Shown here one piece after another: positions 24,701 to 36,700 of a DNA stretch of 64,000 nt. The position numbers were made by a program, and so were the translations under genes. Where the stretch lies: the NCBI RefSeq assembly GCF_963678635.1, contig NC_087064.1, positions 16,981,802 through 17,045,801 on the forward strand, given 5' to 3'. This DNA comes from Symsagittifera roscoffensis. Taxonomy: Eukaryota; Xenacoelomorpha; Acoela; Convolutidae. The notes beneath the pieces are model-generated. The model was not told the origin of the DNA. It saw only the letters and a program-made list of their open reading frames with translations, and ran no database searches. Each line of letters begins with the position of its first letter. Position 1 is the stretch's first letter.

Positions 24701-27700
24701 TTCCGACTGCCTTTAAGGTTTATGGAGCAGTAATAACATAAAAAGATTAAACGTAATAAAATAAGTAGAAATTTTTTTTCTAAAACTTGAAATTTTTAGG
24801 AAAATCATCACCCCACACGCCATATAAAGTGCAAAAGGATAGATTTCACTCATTGAAACAAATCAATTATGGCAATTGTACAATTGTAGTGGAATTAAAC
24901 TTGTCAGCCTCTCATCAATTTTTTGCCTAATTTACTTTTAAATAATTCAGAAGTCTTCTCGACACTGAGACAACTTTTTACTATTTTTTTCAAAGATCAC
25001 AACTGCAAGCAATAAGTCTTTAATATGGCAACACACTTAAGCCCCTTACGAGCTTTCAAAAATGAAAGCTCGAAAAAAATGAATGACTGGTTCTTGTACA
25101 CAGACTAGTCAAGAATCATAATAAATGCAGAAACAAGACCTGACTGTTCCGACTACCCCTTAACAGCTCCCAAACAATTGTTCCGACTTTCGATACGAAA
25201 GTAACGGAATATTTGTGCTCGGGGTGGGTTTTTTTTTCTTCAGACAAATTTGACTTTTTAACTAGCCATTTTTGACGGAATTTTTTTATATCATTCAAAA
25301 GGTAATATTGTCCTGAGCTTAAATTTGAAAAGATATTTCACCTGTGATTATTTTTCGTAAAGGTATGAGGGTTTAAAGATTGCCCTTTTGGCCATTTTGA
25401 CCAATTTGGGACAATTACCGCGCGATATAATTCGCGCTATTAACGCGTAAGCGGAGATTTAATCCGTCATATAAATCGTTCCAAATTGGTTGAACGAAGC
25501 TTATTTGCCATAATTGATGTGTTACAAGGAACGAAAACTACCTTTTTGTACGTTAAATGGAATGTGGGGGGATGATTTTCATTACAAATTTCAAATTTTA
25601 GAAAAAAAAGTTTTCATTTTATTTTATTTCATATAATGTTTTTATGTTATTACTGCTGCTCCATAAACCTTCAAAAGCAGTCGGAACATTCAAGGCTTCG
25701 CCCTGATACGAGCAGTCTTGTTGTTCCGACTTTCGATACGAAAGTAACGGAATATTTGTGCTCGGGGTGGGTTTTTTTTTTCTTCAGACAAATTTCGACT
25801 TTTTAACTAGCCATTTTTGACGGAAGTATTTTATATCATTCAAAAGGTATTGTTGTCCTGAGCTTAAATTTGAAAATTTATTTCACCTGTGATCATTTTT
25901 CGTAGAGTTATGAGGGTTTAAAGATTGCCATTTTGACCAATTTAGGACAATTAACGCGCGATTTAATTCGCGCTATTAACGCGTAAGCGGAGAATTAATC
26001 CCTCTTATAAATCGTTCCAAATTGGTTGAACGAAGCTTATTTGCCATAATTGATTTGTTACAAGGAACGAAATCTCTCTTTTTGTACTTTATATGGCATG
26101 TGGGGGGATGATTATCACAAAAAATTTCAAATTTTAGAAAAAATTTTCATTTTATTTTATTTCATTTAATTTTTTTATGCTTTTACTGCTGCTCCATAAA
26201 CCTTAAAAGGCAGTCGGAACATTCAGGGCTTCGCCCTGATACGAGCAGTCTTGTTTTTTTTGTTATAAGAATTTTTGATAAACTGTAAATCTTGGCCTGC
26301 CAATAACCGAAATAAAGTGCTAAAATTTGAGTCCGATTAATATCACCAATTATTTTGCGTCAATTCAATTTGGAACAATTCACCACAATTCAATTTGGAG
26401 TGCGGGATGATTCGCCACGTATAAAATCTATGCGCAATGGAACAATTAACTTTTAATCGAGCAAATCCTAACGCAATTAAGTTGGTGGCAAGCAAACTCG
26501 CTTGGTAATCCACAATTCCCGGAGCGATCCACACGATTCCCAAACTTTCTAAGTATTTTAAAAAAAAATCACCCAGAGCATATACATTGCTCACTTTCTT
26601 CGAAGGTAATTTTAAGGCTAAGCAAAAACTTTTTAAACGAAACACTTTTTTTGCGTCTGGAATGTTGCTCCTAAAATGTTGCAATATTGTCTTTTGTATA
26701 CAAGAGCAGAAAACCCAATAGTAGCGGGATTAAGGAAAAGCATGCTGGGTTTGTTGAAATTACAAAATGAGCTCTTTTCAATTTTCTCAGCGTCCGATCT
26801 TAAACTACAATCAGGGGATAGGATTTTTTCGAGGAGGGGGTGGGGTGCGGAATTTCAAAAAGTAAATTAAAAATTTTTTTAGGCCGACCAAATTAATCTT
26901 CCGAGCTTTCATTTAGAAACATTCAGGTCGGTGCCAAAAAACTATGTTTTAAAATTGTACTAGCGGGGGCTATCTGGGTCGTCAGGAGGTCGAGTTCCTG
27001 AGGAGAGCGCGCGTCCCCGCACTAAATACGTTAATGTTTACAAAATTAAGAAGTCTAAAAAAATCACTAGCGAAATTTGATGCAAAAGAAGTTGTTCGAT
27101 TTTGTTCATACTGAGATTTTTCAAAAGTAAAGTCAATTTAACTAGCTTTTAGATGGTTGATTTTCAGAATAATCCAAGGGACAGTTCGAAACTGGAAACA
27201 AACCATATCAGGCAAAAACTCAAAAACCTGCGGGATTTTAACTCACGCCAACTTGAGCCTCTGTCTTGCTTACGATCGCGTAGTCCACTACATATAAAGC
27301 CTTGACAGCGATATCATCAAAATCCTTTAATATATACATTATGAGTTAAAAAAAGCATCAACGAATATTTTATTTATACTTCTCAGTCACACCGGAACAA
27401 GAAACAATGCCATCTGTGCAAGGGAAAAGCAGTCTTTAAATTCTCCGATATCCATTTCTAAAATCAATAAATACCAAATAACTTCAAAAAACAAGTTTCA
27501 ATGAGCATGCGGCGTTTCAGTGTCATTTCGAAGCTTTAGCTAATTACTCTGCCGAAACAAATAGCGATTTTCAAAGCTTCGAAACAGTAAGATTAAGCAG
27601 TCATATTTCGACAGGAATAAAAAGGCAAAAAAATGACCAAAATGATACCAAAAAACTCCACTGATGACTATTGATCATCAACCTCGCTTAAGATTAAAAA

Positions 27701-30700
27701 TTAAAATCAATCAACTTGAACTTTTATCAGACAAAAAAAACAGTAGAGCAATAAAAAACGAACTGAGTGCTTTTTAAGAAACAAACAATGAAACAATCTG
27801 AACAGACCCGATTAACAGGAAACTGAAAACATGGCCACCAGACAAATGGAAAAGAGTCATGAACGCAAGAAAACAACAAAAAAAGAAAATAAACGCCCTT
27901 AGAGCTCTTTGAATTTTAAAAACAATTCATGATGAGTATTTTTTTTTGATAATTAACCATATTTGAGAAATTGAACCAATAGGTAAATTGTTAATTCCGC
28001 AGAGAAATCTGAGGCTATATTCCTCTTTCGGAATTAGAAGTCGATCACATTTTTTGCGACCTCCACAATTTACTTTAAAATAATGATGAAGTCTTCTCGA
28101 CACTGAGACAACTTTTTACTATTTTTTTCAAAGATCACAACTGCAAGCAATAAGTCTTTAATATGGCAACACACTTAAGCCCCTTACGAGCTTTCAAAAT
28201 TGAAAGCTCGAAAAAAATGAATGACTGGTTCTTGTACACAGACTAGTCAAGAATCATAATAAATGCAGAAACAAGACCTGACTGTTCCGACTACCCCTTA
28301 ACAGCTCCCGAATAATTGTTCCGACTTTCGATACGAAAGTAACGGAATATTTGTGCTCGGGGTGGGTTTTTTTTTCTTCTGACAAATTTCGACTTTTTAA
28401 CTAGCCATTTTTGACGGAATTGTTTTATATCATTCAAAAGGTAATATTGTCCTGAGCTTAAATTTGAAAAGATATTTCACCTGTGATCATTTTTCGTAAA
28501 GTTATGAGGGTTTAAAGATTGCCCTTTTGGCCATTTTGACCAATTTGGGACAATTACCGCGCGATATAATTCGCGCTATTAACGCGTAAGCGGAGATTTA
28601 ATCCGTCATATAAATCGTTCCAAATTGGTTGAACGAAGCTTATTTGCCATAATTGATGTGTTACAAGGAATGAAAACTACCTTTTTGTACGTTATATGGC
28701 GTGTGGGGGGATGATTTTCATAAAAAATTTCAAATTTTAGAAAAAAAAATTTCATTTTATTTTATTTCATATAATGTTTTTATGTTATTACTGCTGCTCC
28801 ATAAACCTTCAAAAGCAGTCGGAACATTCAAGGCTTCGCCCTGATACGAGCAGTCTTGTTGTTCCGACTTTCGATACGAAAGTAACGGAATATTTGTGCT
28901 CGGGGTGGGTTTTTTTTTTTCTTCAGACAAATTTCGACTTTTTAACTAGCCATTTTTGACGGAATTTTTTTATATCATTCAAAAAGTATTGTTGTCCTGA
29001 GCTTAAATTTGAAAAGATATTTTACCTGTGATCATTTTTCGTAGAGTTATGAGGGTTTAAAGAATGCCATTTTGACCAATTTAGGACAATTAACGCGCGA
29101 TATAATTCGGGCTATTAACGCGTAAGCGGAGATTTAATCCCTCTTATAAATCGTTCCAAATTGGTTGAACGAAGCTTATTTGCCATAATTGATTTGTTAC
29201 AAGGAACGAAATCTCTCTTTTTGTACTTTATATGGCATGTGGGGGGATGATTTTCACAAAAAATTTCAAATATTGGAAAAAATTTTCATTTTATTTTATT
29301 TCATTTAATTTTTTTATGCTTTTACTGCTGCTCCATAAACCTTAAAAGGCAGTCGGAACATTCAGGGCTTCGCCCTGATACGAGCAGTCTTGTTTTTTTT
29401 GTTATAAGAATTTTTGATAAACTGTAAATCTTGGCCTGCCAATATCCGAAATAAAGTGCTAAAATTTGAGTCCGATTAATATCACCAATTATTTTGCGTC
29501 AATTCAATTTGGAACAATTCACCACAATTCAATTTGGAGTGCGGGATGATTCGCCACGCATAAAATCTATGCGCAATGGAACAATTAACTTTTAATCGAG
29601 CAAATCCTAACGCAATTAAGTTGGTGGCAAGCAAACTCGCTTGGTAATCCACAATTCCCGGAGCAATCCACACGATTCCCAAACTTTCTAAGTATTTTAA
29701 AAAAATCACCCAGAGCATATACATTGCTCACTTTCTTCGAAGGTAATTTTAAGGCTAAGCAAAAACTTTTTAAACGAAACACTTTTTTTGCGTCTGGAAT
29801 GTTGCTCCTAAAATGTTGCAATATTGTCTTTTGTATACAAGAGCAGAAAACCCAATAGTAGCGGGATTAAGGAAAAGCATGCTGGGTTTGTTGAAATTAC
29901 AAAATGAGCTCTTTTCAATTTTCTTAGCGTCCGATCTTAAACTACAATCAGGGGATAGGATTTTTTCGAGGAGGGGGTGGGGTGCGGAATTTCAAAAAGT
30001 AAATTAAAAATTTTTTTAGGCCGACCAAATTAATCTTCCGAGCTTTCATTTAGAAACATTCAGGTCGGTGCCAAAAAATTATGTTTTAAAATTGTACTAG
30101 CGGGGGCTATCTGGGTCGTCAGGAGGTCGAGTTCCTGAGGAGAGCGCGCGTCCCCGCACTAAATACGTTAATGTTTACAAAATTAAGAAGTCTAAAAAAA
30201 TCACTAGCGAAATTTGATGCAAAAGAAGTTGTTCGATTTTGTTCATACTGAAATTTTTCAAAAGTAAAGTCAATTTAACTAGCTTTTAGATGGTTGATTT
30301 TCAGAATAATCCAAGGGACAGTTCGAAACTGGAAACAAACCATATCAGGCAAAAACTCAAAAACCTGCGGGATTTTAACTCACGCCAACTTGAGCCTCTG
30401 TCTTGCTTACGATCGCGTAGTCCACTACATATAAAGCCTTGACAGCGATATCATCAAAATCCTTTAATATATACATTATGAGTTAAAAAAAGCATCAACG
30501 AATATTTTATTTATACTTCTCAGTCACACCGGAACATGAAACAATGCCATCTGTGCAAGGGAAAAGCAGTCTTTAAATTCTCCGATATCCATTTCTCAAA
30601 TCAATAAATACCAAGTAACTTCAAAAAACAGGTTTCAATGAGCATGCGGCATTTCAGTGTCATTTCGAAGCTTTAGCTAATTACTCTGCCGAAACAAATA

Positions 30701-33700
30701 GCGATTTTCAAAACTTCGAAACAGTAAGATTAAGCAGTCATATTTCGACAGGAATAAAAAGGCAAAAAAATGACCAAAATGATACCAAAAAACTCCACTG
30801 ATGACTATTGATCATCAACCTCGCTTAATATTAAAAATTAAAATCAATCAACTTGAACTTTTATCAGACAAAAAAAAACAGTAGAGCAATAAAAAACGAA
30901 CCGAGTGCTTTTTAAGAAACAAACAATGAAACAATCTGAACAGACCCGATTAACAGGAAACTGAAAACATGGCCACCAGACAAATGGAAAAGAGTCATGA
31001 ACGCAAGAAAACAACAAAAAAAGAAAATAAACGCCCTTAGAGCTCTTTGAATTTCAAAAACAATTCATGATGAGTATTTTTTTTGATAATTAACCATATT
31101 TGAGAAATTGAACCAATAGGTAAATTGTTAATTCCGCAGAGAAATCTGAAGCTATATTCCTCTTTCGGAATTAGAAGTCGATCACATTTTTTGCGACCTC
31201 CACAGTTTTGACGAAGTAGAGTTTACCTTTCTTTTAACAAAGTAAATGAACAGAACTTGCTTCTTTTTCAATTCCCCCATTGAAATTTTCTGAAATTCAT
31301 CATGCAAAAGTCAATTTAAAATGACTTTCAATAAAATAAATTGAAATAAAACGTGTCAGCGTGAACAAATTTCTACACTATTTCTCACATCCAAAATGCC
31401 GTGTGACAATTTTTGGACAGTTCTCTTTTTTTTATGTTGAGAAGGGGTGGGAAAATGGAAAAAAGTCCAGAAATTAAAAAAAATCAGAAGTCAGACGGCA
31501 AAAAATGACATTTGAGAGTGAACAAAATTTCAGACTTTCCTGAAAAAAATTAACAGGATCTATTTCAGAGTCTTCACTATGTTCATTGACATTTAAAAAA
31601 CGGATTGTTTTTTTTTGTCGATTGCATTGGGTTTTTGATACAGTAAAAAAAACAGCAACCAGTATGCTGCGTGTTTGGACGATTGTTGAAAACTATTATA
31701 AGTCGGAATGAAGCGAAAACCGTAACAATTAACGAAGAATTCAGCAAAAAGCATTAAAAATTTTTTTCTTGGAGCAATGATTATATTTCAGTTTTAGTTA
31801 CCCCGATAGTGCTAATCAACATACTCGCAGAAAAACAGGGTTAAAACTGAGACTGATAGCCAGAAGCCAAAAAGAAGAAGAATAAATTCTCAATTCTCAG
31901 AAAAATCTCCAGAATAAAATCTGAAGTAATTTCTTAGATGGAGGGATCAAACATTTAGTTACCACTACAGGTATGTACCAAAAAATTGCAGCAAGCTGGC
32001 AAACAATTAAACCGAAAACAAATTATATGGTGAGTCCAAACCAACTTAAGTTTATGAACCGAGTTAGCCAAAATTTTTCTGGTTAAAAACATGCTCATTG
32101 TTCTAAATTCTTTTATATGAGCCACTTTATCGCAAAAGGTTTTGCACTGCAAAAGCTTTAAATACTCACTGCTGTGTCATTTGCAACTTTAAACAAGTTG
32201 TTAAGGTGGGAAAAGATTCTTAAGGTAATAGATGAGTCTAGTAGCTGAACTGTGAGCATGAGTTATCAGAAGATCCAAGAAAAAGCGACCCATTTATTGA
32301 TATTTCGGGCTTGTCAGTCAACCAAAAATTACGCCAGAACTACCAGTTCAATTGCTGTCAAAACTATATCAAAATGAGTTTCTTACGTAGTTTACAAATA
32401 TTAAGCAACGCTAAATCTTTCTAATTGTGTATAAAAATATTTTGATTGATAGTAAAAAAAAAATGCCGTTTTTACCATATCAATCCCCAATTTTTAATTT
32501 GAGACAAACTTTTGGAGAGTATAACCTTCAAAATTTTGTTGCGCTACATAAGAGGCTTACATTGATATAGCTTTGTCAGTTTGTCAGCATTTGATCCGGT
32601 AGTTTTGGCTCAATAAATGGCACCATATTATTTTTGCTAAAATACTAAGCAAGTTTTGTTGTCTTGATCATTTTTAGTTCGGAAGTTTATTTTTTTACTC
32701 AAATTGGTCGAAAAACGGAGATTAGCTATGACAACATGAGTTTATATACTATTGTTTTCAAAACCAAAATCTTCTTTTTGAGACGATTGATTGAACTGAA
32801 TAAAAAACGCGTTAGAAAACAATTAATTGGCTTGAATGCAGTACAAAATTATACGAATTACTAGCATGCTTCAACGAAATTATTTTGAATCAAATTCAAA
32901 CAAATATTTTTCAACAATCTGCTCCGTCCTTGGTAATATCAGATATTTTAAACTAAAAAAAAACTATTTCCATGCTTTTCCAGAATAGATTGTTGAAAAA
33001 ACTCAGAAATAAAAAATTGAGAAATAGAATTGGTTGAGTTTCAGTTTAAGTTTTTTTTGTGCTGAGTAACTTGTGATTGGCCCAAACTAAGTTCAAGTCA
33101 GTTTGACTTAAGGCCAGTTCAATTCAGTTTAAGGTCCGAATAATTTCAACTCATTTCCGCTTCCATTTCACTTCAGTTTAGTTCAGAACTGACTGAATTG
33201 CTCTCAGTAAAGATGGGCGCCCTCAAACCTCACGGACTCTAAACAGAAACTCAAAGTTAACTCTATTTTTGTCCGCTCGTTTGAGGGCGCACATCTTTAC
33301 TATTTCACAGTATCATCTCAATTCCACTGGTCTCGAATCCAGAACTGATTTTAAGAGAAAAAACTAGTTTGATGGCTCTTGCTTCCTGTGACCACACAAT
33401 TAGTTCAATCCAGTCAGGTTAAAAGCAATCAAATGGGCAGTTTTCAACTCATTGGATTATTGTACAATCTTTTTTCTTTGAATGGTTGTATAGGAGAGAG
33501 AGATCCTTGCACAATAAGTCAGTTCAGGCAGTGGAAATGAGATGTTGCGATTACTCAAAAAACAAAATGATGCAAAGATTTAAGATCACATAAATTATTT
33601 TTAAGCTGCATAATAATTTTCTAATGATCGAAATGAAAATTATTTCAGTTCGACAAAAATTCATGGTTTTCTAGATTTTGTTATCTAAGCAAACAGCGCA

Positions 33701-36700
33701 AAAGAAAACTCACTATTGAACTCAAATTGGGACAAACAAAAAGTTGAACAAACAAAGCCAATTAATCAACAAAGAAACGAAGAATCATTCTGGCAAAACA
33801 AAGGAATCTTACCTTCTAGCACAAGAGTGACACAGCAAGAGGTGATTCCCGAGGGGTTGATTGCCTTGCAGACAAACTCGGTCTTCGGTCCACACTCGTA
33901 GATGTCGTAGATCGACAGACAACAGTAGCCGTCAACCCCGTGCACGATACTGTAGTTGCCACCGTTGAATATTTCCACTCCATTTTTCAGCCATGAAACT
34001 TCTGGGCGTGGTTTTCCGTCAATCACGCATTCGAACTTAGCAGTGACGCCGTCAATTGAAGGCTTCATGGTCTGAATGAACTTCGGAGGATTACCAGGTT
34101 TCGTGATTCGCTGCAAAACAAGTTCAACCGTTGTCGATGAAGTTCCGGATGCATTTGTTGCTCTGCAAGTATACTCCGCATTTCCATGGTCGGTGACGTT
34201 GTAAATTGTCAGAGAGAATTCACCATTTCGTCCATTGTGAATCACAAAATCACCGCCAGATCTGATCTCCTCGCCATTTCGTAGCCAGACAACATCCGGG
34301 TAAGGATCGCCGGAGATGGTGCATGTAAACTTTCCAGTATTTCCATCAATCACAGGAGTCAGCTGCTTAACAATCTTCGGAGGCTTTCCAGTATTGGTCA
34401 CAAATTCGATGGTCGAAGTCGCAATTCCGGCTTCATTTTCAGCCAGACACTGGTACTCGCAATTTCCGAACCTGTCAACATCGTAGACTATCAAGGTGCA
34501 CGTTCCATCTGGTTCTTCTTGAAGTCCGAAGTCATTTCCAGGATTAATTGGAACCTTGTTTCGGAACCACTTAACAGACGGACGCGGTTGTCCGTTAACT
34601 TTGCAGGTGAACCTCGCGAACTTCCCTTCCACGTGAGGTGTTACTTGCTTGACAAACTTCGGAGGCACGCGGTGAAAGTTCGTCTCACTGGATGGAGAGT
34701 AGTAGAACGGACTTCGTCGATGAATTGAACTGGCATTCGGCGAGTGACTCCGGCTCGGTGAAGCCGACACACTTCGTCTCTCAATGATTAACTTCAAACT
34801 GCAAGAGATCTCACCGGCAACAGAAGTCGCTCTACATACGTACTCAGCAGGTCCTAGATTCTTGAAATTGTGGATGATCAAACTTGAAGATCCGTCAGCA
34901 CTGGTGTAGATTTCAAAGCTGCCTCCGTGATGGATCAAATGTCCATCTTTATACCAGAGGATGTTTGGCAGAGGGTTTCCACTGACAATACAATCCAGCA
35001 CAGCAGTGTTTCCGTCAATAGTCGGAATTATGGGTTGAGCGAACGTCGGCGGCTCTCCAAACCTGTATGCTTGACTCTGGAAATGAACCGAACAAGAAGC
35101 AACACCCGCGTTGTTGACCGCTTTGCAGACTATTTCTCCGTCTCTGATTTCGTGGATGTTATTGATTCTCAGCGATATCCTTCCGTCGTATGAAGTGTTG
35201 TACGTGAAGTTATGATCGGGTCGAATTTCTAGCCCGTCTTTCCACCACGAGATCGTAGGTTTCGGGCTGCCTGTCACGTATCCTTCCAGGTACGCGATAT
35301 CACCCTCAAATCGGGTCTTGATCGGTTCCGAGAACTTCGGTGGAACCATGTCATAGAACGGATAAGCACTTCTTGGTGCTCTTTCGATTGTGAGTGTGAT
35401 TGTGCACTTGGCTTCTCCCACGGGGTTCGACGCTTTGATCATGTACTCGGCTTCGTCATCGTATCGAATGCCACGAATGGTCAGAGTGTAAGACTCGTCA
35501 TGTCCTTTCGTGATTGACACTCGAGAATTGAAATTCATCGGAAGTCCGTCTTTGTAGAACATTACGTCAGGTGCTGGGGTGCCTCGAATGTAAAAGAACA
35601 CATTGACTGTTCCTCCCACAATCATGTCACCGGTCACTTCGGGTTTGGAGAACTTCGGCGGTTCCTGGTGTCGTCTGAACGAAGTCGACTCCTTCACAGT
35701 TACGTGACTCACTGGTGGGACATATTCGGGCGACGGAGGTCTCGGTAGAGGCGTCAGCTGGAGCACGCAAACTGCTTCTCCGACAGCGTTCTCAGCAAAG
35801 AACTCATACTCGCCTTCATCGGTGACTTGTATGTTGGGCAGAACTAGTGAGTAATTATTTCCCATTTTCCTGTCCAACTGAAGCCGATGTCCCAAAAAGA
35901 TCTCTTGTCCGTTTTTGTACCACTTGATGGTCGGCTCGGGTCTCCCCGTGAGTGTGAAATCGATGTGCATGTTTCCTCCGATAAACATATCCCCGGTGAT
36001 TACCGGTTCACTGAATTTTGGAGCTATCGGGGGATCAGCAGCTTCGATGTTGATGTTTCTCATAATTATTTGCGACTCATTAGGTGGTGTAGGAGCCCTA
36101 GGCGGTGACACTGATCTCCAAGGTCTCGCAGGAGCTTTGGGCTTTGGCGGTTCTTTCAGACCTGTCAAATTGAACGTAGTGTAGTTGGTTCCGTTCGAGT
36201 TTTCCGCCGTGATTTTGTATCCACCTTCATCGCCCGCATTCATGTCTCGGAACGTGATCACATACTTGCTGTTAGGTTCTGGTCTCAGGAAAATCCTCGG
36301 TCCCTGAAGGTTAATGAGGAGTCCGTCATGGAACAGTTTCACGTTCGGTTTCTCTTCTGAGTATATTTCAAACTCGACGTTAACTTCGTTTCCGGGCTTC
36401 ACTTCGCCGATTACGCGCGGGTTCGTGAGCATCGGAGGGTCTTTCTGAGGAACCAGAATAACTTGGGGCTCGCCTCTGCTCGGTTTACCAGGCACCTCGA
36501 TGTTGCCAATGTAAATCGTTCTGGCGTTTCGTCCCAGGTAGTTCTCGGCTATGAAACAGTATTCACCCTCGTCATCTGTTCGGAGGTCTTTGATCACGAG
36601 TTTATACGTGTCGTGCATTCCGCGCTCAAGTCGGATTCGCTCGCTAAAGACTCCGGGTCGCCCATTTTTGAACCAGTGAATTCGGGGTTCAGGATGTGCC

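Larger units (their letters stand above)
24930..28065. repeat. 3.14 kb tandem duplication, unit 1
   Basis: Begins near AATTTACTTTTAAATAAT and runs to GCGACCTCCACA. The landmark AAGTCTTCTC is at 24,951 here and 28,089 in unit 2, a period of 3,138 bp. It includes element copies c and d, a GC-rich hairpin (26,961) and a tRNA-like segment (27,227). Confidence 0.93.
28066..31203. repeat. 3.14 kb tandem duplication, unit 2
   Basis: Near-identical to 24,930-28,065 over its full length, ending at the same GCGACCTCCACA. Differences are scattered single bases and homopolymer lengths, so it is a young duplication. Confidence 0.93.
22778..33812 (-). other. Titin-like intron 3 (11.0 kb)
   Basis: Bounded by GAAG|GTAAGA at 33,812 and TTTGTTCAG at 22,778. 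It contains a GAAA microsatellite, a SINE-like unit, an array of ~545 bp elements, a 3.14 kb tandem duplication and a 96 bp hairpin element. No coding exon was found in it. 31,204-33,200 and 33,302-33,812 hold nothing I recognise. Confidence 0.75.

Noticed and set aside
26343-26684. Minus-strand 113-codon frame, present again at 29,482-29,821
   Set aside because: The second copy is frameshifted by a homopolymer change, and there is no recognisable domain; it is repeated only because of the tandem duplication.
24122-31203. CRISPR-like array or prokaryotic insertion because of regular palindromic repeats
   Set aside because: Units are ~545 bp and abutting, not short repeats with unique spacers, and the locus lies in a eukaryotic intron.
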